Origin: Porphyromonadaceae bacterium UBA7332
GTDB lineage: Bacteria; Bacteroidota; Bacteroidia; Bacteroidales; UBA7332
Length of the DNA stretch: 64,000 nucleotides
Direction of reading: 5' to 3'
NCBI GenBank assembly: GCA_002471225.1
Contig: DKPO01000036.1
Span: 6,205-70,204, forward strand
How positions within the stretch are numbered: the first letter of the stretch is position 1; the number at the start of each line of letters is the position of its first letter. The translations under genes and the position numbers were made by a program. Shown one piece after another: positions 10,063-19,194 of this stretch. The notes beneath the pieces were generated by a model. That model was not told where the DNA came from, ran no database searches, and worked only from the letters and a program-made list of their open reading frames with translations.

Positions 10063-10782
10063 ATGTCTAAAGATTATTTCGAATTTAAACAGTTTAAAGT
10101 GTTTCACGGGCAATGTGCAATGAAGGTTGGAACGGATGCAGTGCTCATTGGAGCCTGGACTCAAACAACACATACAGATAAGTCAATCCTGGATATTGGA
10201 ACAGGCAGTGGTATTATTTCATTAATGCTTGCTCAAAAAACGGATGAGACACAAATAGACGCTATAGATATCGATGAATCCGCATTCCATCAGGCAAAAA
10301 TCAATTTTGAAAACTCGCCATGGAGCAATCGTCTTCATGCCTGTTTGATAGACTTCACACAACAGGATAATGGAGATTTGCGTAAAGAATATGACTTAAT
10401 AGTATCTAATCCGCCTTATTTTACAAATGGTGTTCTTGCTCCTTGCAATAAACGCAGCACAGCCAGACATGTAAACTCTCTAAATTACCAACAACTATTT
10501 AAAGGGGTTGTTCATTTTCTATCTAAAAACGGGCGTTTTACATTAATTTTGCCTGTGGAGGCAGAAAAGGATATCGAAGAGCTGGCATTTTCCTGTAACT
10601 TACATATAACTCGAAAGTGTTTTGTTTGTCCTAAGCCTGATGGAGTTGTAAAACGAATAATGTGGGAATTTTCAAAACAAAAGGGTCAAATGAAAGAAGA
10701 ACATCTTACAATTGAACTTTCCAGACATATATATTCACCAGAATACATTGCATTGACTAAAGATTTCTATCTGAAAATGTAG
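10063..10782 (+). CDS. trmN6: tRNA1(Val) (adenine37-N6)-methyltransferase, TrmN6/YfiC family
   Basis: SAM-dependent methyltransferase. The Rossmann motif I is LDIGTGSGI (43-51), the acidic SAM-ribose contact is in DAIDID (66-71), and the N6-adenine methyltransferase motif NPPY is at residues 116-119. N-terminal FEFKQFKVFHGQCAMKVGTD is characteristic of the YfiC/TrmN6 group, which modifies A37 of tRNA-Val. The 239-residue length is normal. It is a single-gene unit; no good terminator was found before the converging MFS gene. The target tRNA is inferred from the family. Confidence 0.88.
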   Translation: MSKDYFEFKQFKVFHGQCAMKVGTDAVLIGAWTQTTHTDKSILDIGTGSGIISLMLAQKTDETQIDAIDIDESAFHQAKINFENSPWSNRLHACLIDFTQQDNGDLRKEYDLIVSNPPYFTNGVLAPCNKRSTARHVNSLNYQQLFKGVVHFLSKNGRFTLILPVEAEKDIEELAFSCNLHITRKCFVCPKPDGVVKRIMWEFSKQKGQMKEEHLTIELSRHIYSPEYIALTKDFYLKM

Positions 10783-10985
10783 TGAATTATTTATCGTTGT
10801 TTATTGCTCCTTATAATTGAAAATATGGTAATTATTATAATTAATTTATTCATGTATAGCAGATAATATATACTGTGATAGTTGTCGCTATTCAAAGCAC
10901 AAAACTCCGGGTAAAAGTTATAGGCAGATGGATGCATTAAAGATCAAAGAGATAAGGATCCTTTGGGTAGAATAAATAATTCGCT

Positions 10986-12575
10986 TTAAACCATATCATC
11001 TCCGGCTTTTACCTGTTTAACTTTTAATGTTCGATGGAAAGGTATGAACCGTGCCACAATCATTATAATAATTGATACAATAAGTGTCCATCCAAATAGC
11101 TCTTTCATTGCAATTAATGAAGCTTGCGGAGCAATAATTGAATACATTTTTTTAGTTGCTGTTATGGCAGCATCATCATAGCTATTCCCACTATTTAACG
11201 CATTTGAAAGATAATTATTGAATAAATCTCCTGATCTCACTGATACAGAATCTAATTGTTCACTCAAATGCTGGATATACTTGATTTGTTTCCGGTAAAG
11301 CATATTCGAAAAAAAAGAAGATGCTACAACAGGAGCTATGACTGATCTGATACTAACGATAAAAAAGGCATTGTGAATAGTATACTTGGGAGCCAGATCT
11401 TCAACAGCATATACACCAAATGCTATAAATATAATAATCATACCTATCCCTCTGAAAAACATAGGCAAAAATAAGTATTCATACCGACCATCAGGCATCA
11501 AACCAAAATATAGTAAGGCCAGATATATATTTAAGCTTGCCATGCCCCAAAAAATGAGTGTTCTGAATCGAAATATCTGAAGCTTGAACCACCAGTAACA
11601 GATAACAGCTCCGAGAATAAATCCCGGAATACAGAATAAATTCAAAGCATTTGATTTAACATTATTGACTCCTATAATATTTGTAGCATAACTGTTTACT
11701 AAAGTATTACTTGATATAACAAACATTGCTATAAACATAAATCCGTATGATATTAAAGGCTTCCCGAGTTTCAGAACATTTAGGTCTATGTAGGGAGCTT
11801 TCCTGTTTTTCTCGTGATAAAAGAATAAAAACAAAATTATTGGAATCAATAAAAAAGAACATGTGATATATGGAGATGAAAACCAATCATCCATTTTGCC
11901 ATACAGGCAGATATAGATAAATAATAGTAATATAAAATCCATGAATAACAAGCTCCTCCAATCAATAAACTTGAAAGGAATCTTTACGGGCTTATTTTCA
12001 AATCGCATAGTGATAAGAATCATTCCTGAGGCAATCAATAGCATTATGATAGCTATATAATACATGTATTGCCATTGAAAACTGTAGGCGATCAAAGACG
12101 TTATTAATAATGCAAGTTGACTACAGCCATAGACCATAGGATAAAAATAAGAATAAAAGTTACTCCTGATGTTACCGGGACTAAGAAAAGGACGTATTAG
12201 CACTATAAGTTCCAGCATCATGAAAGCTTTAAGAAAGCCAATAAAAAATGAGGCTCCAATGATGACAGCAATAGTTGTCGCATGAAGGCAGACAAAGCTA
12301 AGAAGTAATTGAAGAAATATATCAATCAATAATATCGATTTGGTAGATAATACGCTTCTTACACGTGATGCCATTGGATATGTAGCTATCATCCCCGCAG
12401 TAGTTGCATAATATGCCATACTTATATCTTCTCTCAATACACTGAGTGATCCTGAGATATCAATACTTGATCCTGTATAAGCACCATTCAAAATCAATGT
12501 AGTAATTAAAAGGACGAGTACAGTAAGAAATCTGCACCAATAGGGGAGACCCGGTCTGAAAATATCATTATGCAT
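10986..12575 (-). CDS. MFS multidrug efflux pump, DHA2 (EmrB-like) type
   Basis: Proton-driven exporter of the inner membrane. The 529-residue chain has about 14 hydrophobic segments, the number typical of the DHA2 branch, and a Lys/Arg-rich C-terminus. Classical motif A is weak, as in other Bacteroidetes EmrB-like proteins. It is the last gene of a marR-hlyD-MFS operon, 15 bases behind the adaptor gene. With that adaptor and an outer-membrane channel (none encoded here) it would form a tripartite pump. Substrate unknown; the MarR partner suggests an inducing toxic ligand. Confidence 0.85.
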   Translation of the reverse strand: MHNDIFRPGLPYWCRFLTVLVLLITTLILNGAYTGSSIDISGSLSVLREDISMAYYATTAGMIATYPMASRVRSVLSTKSILLIDIFLQLLLSFVCLHATTIAVIIGASFFIGFLKAFMMLELIVLIRPFLSPGNIRSNFYSYFYPMVYGCSQLALLITSLIAYSFQWQYMYYIAIIMLLIASGMILITMRFENKPVKIPFKFIDWRSLLFMDFILLLFIYICLYGKMDDWFSSPYITCSFLLIPIILFLFFYHEKNRKAPYIDLNVLKLGKPLISYGFMFIAMFVISSNTLVNSYATNIIGVNNVKSNALNLFCIPGFILGAVICYWWFKLQIFRFRTLIFWGMASLNIYLALLYFGLMPDGRYEYLFLPMFFRGIGMIIIFIAFGVYAVEDLAPKYTIHNAFFIVSIRSVIAPVVASSFFSNMLYRKQIKYIQHLSEQLDSVSVRSGDLFNNYLSNALNSGNSYDDAAITATKKMYSIIAPQASLIAMKELFGWTLIVSIIIMIVARFIPFHRTLKVKQVKAGDDMV

Positions 12576-12590
12576 AAGAATATTCTTATT

Positions 12591-13658
12591 TTAATTTTTA
12601 GCCTCGACAATCACCATCATACCAGCTTTGATCTGTTCTGAATCTTCAGGGGATAGGTTTTCAAAGTCTATTCTGACAGGAATGCGCTGTTGTACCTTAA
12701 CGAAGTTACCTGCAGAATTATCGACAGGGAGCAAAGAATACTTTGACCCTGTTGCTTCCGAAATAGCAGTAATCCTACCACTAAAGATCTTGTCTTTGAT
12801 AGCATCTATCTTAATATCAACTACCTGATTAATGTGCAGATCAGCTATTTGAGTTTCTTTGTAATTGGCCGTAACCCATTTATTGGAAGGGTCTATCAGA
12901 TTAGTTATTGTTTGTCCGGCTTGTATTAATTGTCCGGTTTCGCAAGTCCTGCGTCCTGTATAACCAGATCGTGGAGCTATAATAGTTGTATAGGATAAAT
13001 TGAGTTTAGCCATTTCAAGTTCAGCTGCTTTTTGAGCAATGACTGCTTTTTGCAACGATATTTCCTTTTTAATCTCTTCAACAGTATATTGTTTTGATAC
13101 TTTCAACATTTTCAACGATTCGCTCTTAGCTAAAGACGCCTTTATATCAGCTACACTTTGTTCGTATTCTTGTTTAGAAACAGCATTTTGGTCATATAGA
13201 AGTTTATAACGGTGGGCTTTATTATTAAGACTTTGACTCCAGGCTTCATTTTCAGTAATATTTGCTTCGGCCACGGCGATATTACTTTGTGCTGACATCA
13301 ATGATGCCTGGATTCCATCGAGTTTTGCGATAGCTTGAGCCAGAAAGGCTTCAGCTTCCAATACTTTAATCTTATATTCTGATGAATCTATTACGAGCAG
13401 AGTATCGCCTTTATGTACATAACTGTGCTCGATAAAATTGATTTGACTAATGTAGCCGCTAATGCGGGTATTTATGGGTGATATATACTGATCTACATAT
13501 GCATCGTCAGTAATCTCATAATGCATATATCTCCAAAGCGCTCTGCCACCCCATATGATGCCGGTTATGATCAATATTAAGCCTATAGTATTGAGGAGTA
13601 TATTACGTATTTTCTGTTTTTTGAGAAGAGTTCTCTTTGTGTGATGATCCGATTGCAT
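12591..13658 (-). CDS. HlyD/EmrA-type membrane fusion protein
   Basis: Periplasmic adaptor linking the inner-membrane MFS pump to an outer-membrane channel. A single transmembrane helix (about residues 18-38) follows a basic cytoplasmic tail. After it come a first lipoyl half (about 50-85), a long alpha-helical hairpin rich in Ala, Glu and Lys (about 85-215), and the second lipoyl/beta-barrel half with the PRSGYTGRR segment. The length of 355 residues matches EmrA. It is the middle gene of the operon: 7 bases after marR and 15 before the MFS gene. Confidence 0.9.
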   Translation of the reverse strand: MQSDHHTKRTLLKKQKIRNILLNTIGLILIITGIIWGGRALWRYMHYEITDDAYVDQYISPINTRISGYISQINFIEHSYVHKGDTLLVIDSSEYKIKVLEAEAFLAQAIAKLDGIQASLMSAQSNIAVAEANITENEAWSQSLNNKAHRYKLLYDQNAVSKQEYEQSVADIKASLAKSESLKMLKVSKQYTVEEIKKEISLQKAVIAQKAAELEMAKLNLSYTTIIAPRSGYTGRRTCETGQLIQAGQTITNLIDPSNKWVTANYKETQIADLHINQVVDIKIDAIKDKIFSGRITAISEATGSKYSLLPVDNSAGNFVKVQQRIPVRIDFENLSPEDSEQIKAGMMVIVEAKN

Positions 13659-13665
13659 AAATTAA

Positions 13666-14106
13666 TTATTTCAGTTTATTTATAATATCGTCTAGTTTGA
13701 TTAGTTCGGCATACATATTATCGATATCTGATTCGTTCAAGTCGATAGATAATTCTTTATAAATCTCTCTTATAGCAGGATAAAATATTGATTTCAATTC
13801 CAATCCGCTATCTGTTACGAGCAAGATTTTATTACGCTTATCGGATTTATCTTCTTTACGGCTGATAAGATTCCTTTTTTCGAGATTATTTAATACATAA
13901 CTTAAACTTGATTTATCTTTAAGTAAACGGCGGGATAATTCTTGCTGGTTGATACCATCTTCTTGCCATAGTTTGACCATAACCTGAAGCATTTCGAACG
14001 TCAGGTCTAATTTCATAGTGTTTAACTTGCTCTGGACCTTTGCCTTAAAGGAGTTCTGGACTTTAATGATTTGCATTAATAAGAGTCTCACTTTTTCTAT
14101 TTCCAT
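13666..14106 (-). CDS. MarR-family transcriptional repressor of the efflux operon
   Basis: Winged-helix dimeric repressor. The recognition region includes NQQELSRRLLKDKSSLSYVLNNLEKRNLISR followed by the wing KEDKSDKRNKILLVT, typical of MarR. The start is taken at the Met whose codon ends at 14106, giving 146 residues. A longer in-frame start at 14157 lies inside the promoter and operator and cannot be on the transcript. It is first in an operon with the HlyD adaptor and the MFS pump. A 44-bp perfect palindrome over the promoter is its likely operator, so autoregulation relieved by a pump substrate is expected. The ligand is unknown. Confidence 0.88.
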   Translation of the reverse strand: MEIEKVRLLLMQIIKVQNSFKAKVQSKLNTMKLDLTFEMLQVMVKLWQEDGINQQELSRRLLKDKSSLSYVLNNLEKRNLISRKEDKSDKRNKILLVTDSGLELKSIFYPAIREIYKELSIDLNESDIDNMYAELIKLDDIINKLK

Positions 14107-14127
14107 GATTGTAATATTTATGAAATG

Positions 14128-14157
14128 CAAAATTAGGGATAATAGTTGAATATTCAA
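14128..14157 (-). promoter_or_regulatory. Promoter of the marR-hlyD-MFS operon
   Basis: On the minus strand TTG (14157-14155), 19 bases, TAATTTTG (14135-14128): a complete Bacteroidetes promoter. Transcription would begin near 14121, leaving a leader of about 15 bases before the ATG ending at 14106. Confidence 0.8.
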
Positions 14158-14173
14158 CTATTATCCCTAATTT
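14130..14173. promoter_or_regulatory. 44-bp perfect palindrome, likely MarR operator
   Basis: Each arm is 22 bases with no mismatch, centred between 14151 and 14152 (TTGAAT|ATTCAA). It covers the -33 box and all but two bases of the -7 box of the efflux operon, so a bound repressor would occlude RNA polymerase. It is not needed as a terminator, since the gene upstream has its own hairpin at 14196-14238. Confidence 0.8.
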
Positions 14174-14195
14174 ATTAATTATCCGCGTAATCAAA

Positions 14196-14238
14196 TAAAA
14201 AACAGGCTCCTTTATATCTATAATAAGGAAGCCTGTTC
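14196..14238 (-). terminator. Terminator of the thioredoxin-like gene
   Basis: Arms AACAGGCTCCTT (14201-14212) and AAGG-A-AGCCTGTT (ending 14237) with one bulged A. The minus strand continues into a T-run. Confidence 0.85.
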
Positions 14239-14249
14239 AAATATTAAAA

Positions 14250-15350
14250 TCATGAATTCTCGAATAATTTGCTAATCTGATTAGCTATATGCTCTCTCGT
14301 GCGCTCATTTGACATATATTGGAGGTTATCTTTAAATAACTGATATCCACGATCCTTTTGAGCAGGGGAGCCTTGTTGTGCGATATATCCAAAGCTCAAC
14401 AGGAGGCTGATTCTTGTTTGATCCGTCGAAACCGGAATACATTCATTCAGGATATCCATAAACTTATCTAAGTCATTATTGATTCTCGCTTGAGATAAAT
14501 CGATAATTAGTTTGTTTGCATAAGCATCAGATAGTTTGGCTTGTTTGAATTTACTCAGGCTTTTGTTATAGCTCTCAAGCTTAAAATTTTTATCTTTCTC
14601 ATGAGCACCCATAATAAACGGAAATATAGATGGGTAAGATGTTCGTAGAAGCCATAAATTAAAATTCTGTTCACCCATGAGGTTTTTATAATAGTCTAAA
14701 TTAGCTAAGACATAATCTATTCGAGGATCTTCCAGGTTCGCAGTTGTAGGGCCTAATACAGACCAATATTCGCTGGATTGTTTTTGCGCGTCACTGAGTT
14801 TATTCCAAACATCAAGAGAAACTGTTGTCAATTCATCATAATTACCTTTATTACTAAGGTAGCTCATATATTTAGAAAGAAACTCTGGAGAATGATTGCC
14901 ACTCTTATATTCATCATCTAATTTTGATGTCCAGTTTTCAGAATTCATTCCTTCAATAACTTTCTTTACAAAGTCGTCCGGAGCAGCTCCACCGACAATT
15001 CTGTAAAGTTCTTTTCCATTGCCATCCAATAGCAAGAAAGTAGGATAGGCCTTAACACCGTATTTCTTTGCTAACTCAGGACCTTCCCCTTTCTCCATGT
15101 CAATTTTGATATTGACGAATTTTGAATTAAAGAAATCGGCAACACGGTCTAACGTGAATACGTCATTTGCCATACGTTTACATGGGCCACACCAAGATGT
15201 ATAGCAATCAAGAAAAACAAGCTTGCCCTGATTATCTGCCATCTCAACAACTTCTGATAAGGGTTTGTCTTCAAATTTTACGGATCTGTTTTGTGCTTCT
15301 CCTGCTAAAAAGCAAAGAGCAAAACTTGCAATGAGAATCTGTTTTTTCAT
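14250..15350 (-). CDS. Exported thioredoxin-fold protein with helical C-terminal domain
   Basis: 366 residues with a signal peptide (about residues 1-19), then a thioredoxin-like domain at about 25-140 carrying the redox motif WCGPC, preceded by FLDCYTS. The cis-proline loop is YPTF. The remaining 220 residues are predicted helical and lack a motif I recognise. Such proteins act as periplasmic thiol-disulfide reductases in Bacteroidota. The C-terminal extension may bind a client. It is transcribed alone with its own terminator. Function beyond thiol redox is unknown. Confidence 0.85.
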   Translation of the reverse strand: MKKQILIASFALCFLAGEAQNRSVKFEDKPLSEVVEMADNQGKLVFLDCYTSWCGPCKRMANDVFTLDRVADFFNSKFVNIKIDMEKGEGPELAKKYGVKAYPTFLLLDGNGKELYRIVGGAAPDDFVKKVIEGMNSENWTSKLDDEYKSGNHSPEFLSKYMSYLSNKGNYDELTTVSLDVWNKLSDAQKQSSEYWSVLGPTTANLEDPRIDYVLANLDYYKNLMGEQNFNLWLLRTSYPSIFPFIMGAHEKDKNFKLESYNKSLSKFKQAKLSDAYANKLIIDLSQARINNDLDKFMDILNECIPVSTDQTRISLLLSFGYIAQQGSPAQKDRGYQLFKDNLQYMSNERTREHIANQISKLFENS

Positions 15351-15499
15351 TTACTGTCAATTAAAGGTTGTTTCGTAATTTGTGCACAGAGATTATTATC
15401 TTATGCTACTGGATTGCAAATAAAATGCATTTTTTTATTTATATGCTTATAGAAATATAATATTTTGTCTATTATTTGGGAATATAATGAGATTATAAT

Positions 15500-15541
15500 A
15501 AAATAAACAGGAGCCAAGCAGAGATTTCTGCTTGGCTCCTG
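15500..15541 (-). terminator. Terminator of the patatin/barrel gene
   Basis: 15-bp perfect stem CAGGAGCCAAGCAGA (15508-15522) and its complement (15527-15541) with a GATT loop, followed on the minus strand by a T-rich sequence. Confidence 0.88.
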
Positions 15542-15564
15542 TTTAACTATTAAAAGGAAGAATG

Positions 15565-17763
15565 TTAGAAATAATAGCCCAGATTTACATAAAATCCAAC
15601 TCGCTTAACATGGTTGGAGTAACTAAATTGAGCACTTAATGGACCTATAGGGGAGTCATAGCTATATTTAAGTCCCAAGGACCAGGTATTTCGGCCATTA
15701 TCAAAAGAACTAAGATCTTTAGCGTCATGCCCATAATAACCATACGCGAAAACATATTGATTCTTCATGAATTCATAACGAAGGTCTAGTTTAGCCATTA
15801 ATAAAGAATTATTGAAGACCTGAACACCTCTGACACCTGGAAAAGCTATTTGCTGAGGCAAATAACGTCCATTCATCTCACCACCTACATAGTTCTGATA
15901 AATAGCAGGAATATCATCACCAATCAAGACACGTCCCATCACGCCGGGAATAGCATAAAAACGTTTAGTCAGCTCAATTGGTAATTCATAATTCAGACTT
16001 AATGCAATCTGCGGACCATTATCTTGATATTGATAAAAGTTGTCAGTATAAATTTCAGCTTTAGCCATTCCCTTCGTTCCTTTTTTCGGGAAATACTCAT
16101 TATCATATGAGTTAATACCAATTTCTGCGAAGTAATTGAAGAAAGATTCGCTGTTGATAGGAACGGGGTTGTTATCCGTATTGTATAAATTGCTGGATTT
16201 ATTAAAATGCTCCCATCTGATACCGACATTAAATAAAAAAGCCTCAAGCCACATACCATATTTTATATCGGCGCTCTGCCATAGAAATGAAATATCATCA
16301 CGTTTGTGTCTTCCTGAATAAAGCAAGAAATCATGATAACCGATATTATAAGAAGCACCTAAAGAACTTTTATAATTTGGACGCCATTCCCCTTTTATAT
16401 TCAGATATGGATTGGTGCTCAGTTTTCCTGTTCCGGATAAACGCCATCCTGAAAGAAAATTCTGATAAAGCGTAGTGTTTAAAATAAGAGAAGCCATTTC
16501 TTCTGTATCGAAGCGCAACCCTAAATTCAAATGATTTAACGGCTGCTCCTTAAGATTAAAAATCAAATCATAAGGTCCATTAAGTTTGCCATCTAATTTA
16601 TACGTACAAGTTGAAAAGATAGCCATGCCGTCAAACATAGCAATCGCTTCATCAATGTCATCCAGACTGATATAAGCATTCTCTTTTAGATTGATCTTTC
16701 TGCGTAAGAAATTTTCAGTGTTTTGAGATACTCCCGAAATGCTGATGTCTTTAATATATAGCTTTTCTCCTTTACGAATGTGCGCAGACTCAGGAACAGT
16801 TTCATATACTATATCGGTCGTATCACCATATATTTCTTTTTTTAATTTCAGGATATCATCCCAATGACTTCTTGCAGCAGCTAATCCACGATTATACATA
16901 GTATCCATTGATGCAGCATTAAAGTCCATAGCCGAGTATCCCTTAAGATCAGGATTTAAATATAAATCTAATCCTTTAAGGTTCTCATCATACATTGCTT
17001 TACCGGTCATGTCGGTCAGGGTATTTATTAAACCTCCAATCGACATTAAGTCTTTATAAGGTGTTTTACCTGTTGAAAGGTCAATACCGATAAGAATGTC
17101 AGGTTTGAAGCCCTTTACAACATCAGTTGGGAAATTATTAAGTACACCGCCATCGACCAAAACCATACTGTCAAGCTGAACTGGAATAAAAACTCCCGGG
17201 ATTGACATACTCGAACGCATGTTTAGAGGTAATGATCCCTGATCTAAAACAACAGAATTTTCCTCTGCTAAATTAGTAGCAACGCATTTGAATGGCAAGG
17301 GGAGACTGTCGAATGTGCTCATATTATGATATCCGACAGTAAGACCAGAAAATAAATTCAATATATTCTGCCCATTAATAATACCTGCCGGTATATCTAA
17401 TTTTTTATTACTTTTAAAAGGAATACTGATAACGTATCTACCATCAATATCTCTGGCTCTCAATGATTTTCGGGATTGCGGTGTCGTGTTGCTTAATAAA
17501 ACCTTCCAATCTAAAATCTGAATTAAACTATCCAGATCATGTGCATTGTAGCCAATTGAATATAGTCCTCCCACAATGGCACCAATACTTGTACCTGCAA
17601 TATAGTCGATTGGAATTTCAGCTTCTTCAAGCACTTTTAATACTCCGATATGAGCTGCCCCTTTAGCGCCACCACCACCAAGAACAAGGCCTACTGTTTT
17701 GCGTTCCTTAGCAGATAAAGAGAGGGTTAAGAGAATAAAAAAGAATGATATTAACTTTCGCAT
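15565..17763 (-). CDS. Patatin-like phospholipase fused to an outer-membrane beta-barrel (PlpD-like)
   Basis: 732 residues with a signal peptide (about 1-18). The patatin domain (about 23-300) has the oxyanion loop GGGGAKG, the nucleophile Ser59 in GTSIG and the catalytic Asp204 in DGG. A POTRA-like segment follows (about 335-400), then a 16-stranded-barrel type region (about 410-732) that ends in the aromatic YYF, as outer-membrane proteins do. This layout is that of type Vd autotransporters such as PlpD and FplA, where the lipase is carried to the cell surface. All catalytic residues are present. It is followed by a strong terminator. Surface exposure and lipid substrate are inferred. Confidence 0.9.
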   Translation of the reverse strand: MRKLISFFFILLTLSLSAKERKTVGLVLGGGGAKGAAHIGVLKVLEEAEIPIDYIAGTSIGAIVGGLYSIGYNAHDLDSLIQILDWKVLLSNTTPQSRKSLRARDIDGRYVISIPFKSNKKLDIPAGIINGQNILNLFSGLTVGYHNMSTFDSLPLPFKCVATNLAEENSVVLDQGSLPLNMRSSMSIPGVFIPVQLDSMVLVDGGVLNNFPTDVVKGFKPDILIGIDLSTGKTPYKDLMSIGGLINTLTDMTGKAMYDENLKGLDLYLNPDLKGYSAMDFNAASMDTMYNRGLAAARSHWDDILKLKKEIYGDTTDIVYETVPESAHIRKGEKLYIKDISISGVSQNTENFLRRKINLKENAYISLDDIDEAIAMFDGMAIFSTCTYKLDGKLNGPYDLIFNLKEQPLNHLNLGLRFDTEEMASLILNTTLYQNFLSGWRLSGTGKLSTNPYLNIKGEWRPNYKSSLGASYNIGYHDFLLYSGRHKRDDISFLWQSADIKYGMWLEAFLFNVGIRWEHFNKSSNLYNTDNNPVPINSESFFNYFAEIGINSYDNEYFPKKGTKGMAKAEIYTDNFYQYQDNGPQIALSLNYELPIELTKRFYAIPGVMGRVLIGDDIPAIYQNYVGGEMNGRYLPQQIAFPGVRGVQVFNNSLLMAKLDLRYEFMKNQYVFAYGYYGHDAKDLSSFDNGRNTWSLGLKYSYDSPIGPLSAQFSYSNHVKRVGFYVNLGYYF

Positions 17764-17927
17764 GTTTATTTTTTTCTTAATAAATACACTATTAAATTTT
17801 ATCTTAAAAACAAGAATCTCTAGTTTAGGTTCAAGTTAAATCCTATATTTATCTAAATTTTATTTATGAGCATAATTCGCAAAAAAAGATAAATAAATTA
17901 ATTGTTAGTTTCAGTAATTTCTAATTG

Positions 17928-17935
17928 CAAATATA
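17928..17935 (-). promoter_or_regulatory. Candidate -7 element of the patatin/barrel gene
   Basis: Minus-strand TATATTTG followed by CA, the extended consensus, 165 bases before the start codon. No TTG at the usual distance. A rather long leader would result. Confidence 0.4.
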
Positions 17936-17952
17936 TAAACTTTGTGGGTAAT

Positions 17953-18531
17953 TTATTCGATCGTTTCTGAAATTACTGATAGCAATTTTTGATAGGTCGA
18001 GTCAGTATACCCAATTCCCTGATATACAATTTTACCTTCAGGCGAAATAACAAAATTACGTGGAAATGCAGAATAAGCGAATTTATTGAAAGAGTCTCCT
18101 GTGGGATCCCTGAATAGCTCAAATTTAATATCAGCAGATTTTTTAAATTTGGCCAGTTCTTCAGGAGAAACATTTGGACCAACTGATATAAATGCAAATT
18201 TGTTCGAAGGATATTTACCCAAAAGCTCATTTTCTATTCTTTTGAGTTCGCGTTTACATGGTCCGCATGAAGTTATCCAGAAATTAATAACTAACGTTTT
18301 ATTCGCAAAATCAGAATTTGTATAATCCTTATTATCTTCACCTCGGAATATAAAAAGGGGAACAGGGTCTCCTATATCTGTCTGAGTATCGTCAATTGTT
18401 CTGACTTTGATGATTTTACCCGTATCTGTAGTAATTTCCCGTTCAATATATTTGATTTTTTTCTCCGATGACTGAGAAAAGGCTGAAAGGAATGAAGCTA
18501 AAATGAAAATAACCAGAAGTAATGTTTTCAT
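17953..18531 (-). CDS. TlpA/ResA-like periplasmic thioredoxin
   Basis: 192 residues with a signal peptide (cleavage near residue 19, after SAFSQ). The AhpC/TSA-Redoxin type domain covers about 50-190 and carries SCGPC in the segment FWITSCGPCKRELKRIE; the cis-proline loop is FPRNFVI. Proteins of this kind reduce periplasmic disulfides, for example in cytochrome c maturation. The N-terminal segment before the domain has a short basic insert of unknown role. It is probably transcribed alone from the long gap at 18.5-19.2 kb. Confidence 0.85.
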   Translation of the reverse strand: MKTLLLVIFILASFLSAFSQSSEKKIKYIEREITTDTGKIIKVRTIDDTQTDIGDPVPLFIFRGEDNKDYTNSDFANKTLVINFWITSCGPCKRELKRIENELLGKYPSNKFAFISVGPNVSPEELAKFKKSADIKFELFRDPTGDSFNKFAYSAFPRNFVISPEGKIVYQGIGYTDSTYQKLLSVISETIE

Positions 18532-19194
18532 ATTATTAGTATTTCGCAGAATGATCTTTTGTTATTCACTTTATATAAAAACCCTTTTGTTTCTACTTTT
18601 GTTTAATCAATACAAGAAAAATTTAATTTAAAATTAGAATATTCAGGTATCGGCTATTGTATGGCTAGTGATAATAAATAGCAAAATGGATATTAATAGA
18701 TTGAAAATCTATCATTTTGTCATTAAAAAAAGTATCAGATTCAGGAACAAATATGAGAGATATAAAAGCAAATATATAAATAAAATAAAGGAATATCTAT
18801 AGATTTAGAAGAGTTATTATCTAAAATAATATTATACTGAACCGGAATATATACTTCCTATAAAATTAATACGTATATTGTGATCTTTAAATACGTATAT
18901 AATTGCTTCCAGATACGTATATAAATATAATTACATACGTATATAAATTTGAAAAGAACAGAAGAAAAATAAGAAAATTAAGAGTGTTATGGTAATTACT
19001 TATGGATGTGAAGGTTACGAAAATAGCTATGTTGAGGTTGTATAGAATATATTAGGTTGAATTATTTTACAAGCCTGGGAAATTCAATTAGAGAAAGTCA
19101 AAATGTCAGGTATTATTCGATAATTTAAACATTTTGATAGATAATACAGAAGGGTATTTTATAATTAAAAACGTAAATTTTAAAGACTGTTTAT
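18532..19194. other. 663-bp AT-rich gap carrying the first phased repeat array
   Basis: No credible reading frame on either strand. The centre holds four ATACGTATAT cores at 22-bp spacing (separate entry). TAAATTTT at 19174-19181 resembles a -7 box for the symporter gene with one mismatch. The rest shows nothing I can name. Confidence 0.6.
18869..18956. repeat. Phased direct repeats, ATACGTATAT every 22 bp (four copies)
   Basis: The 10-mer ATACGTATAT starts at 18869, 18891, 18913 and 18935, exactly 22 bp apart. The 12 bases between cores differ from copy to copy, except that copies 3 and 4 share AAAT after the core. Twenty-two bp is two helical turns, so all cores lie on one face of the DNA. 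The core contains the palindrome ATACGTAT. A second array with the same core and period is at 46276-46373. Confidence 0.85.

Noticed and set aside
14107..14157. Longer start for the MarR gene
   Set aside because: It would begin within the -33 box and the palindrome. The downstream Met matches the usual MarR length.
18869..18956. Reading the 22-bp arrays as a CRISPR
   Set aside because: The repeat is only 10 bp with 12-bp spacers, much shorter than any CRISPR unit, and no cas gene is in the window.
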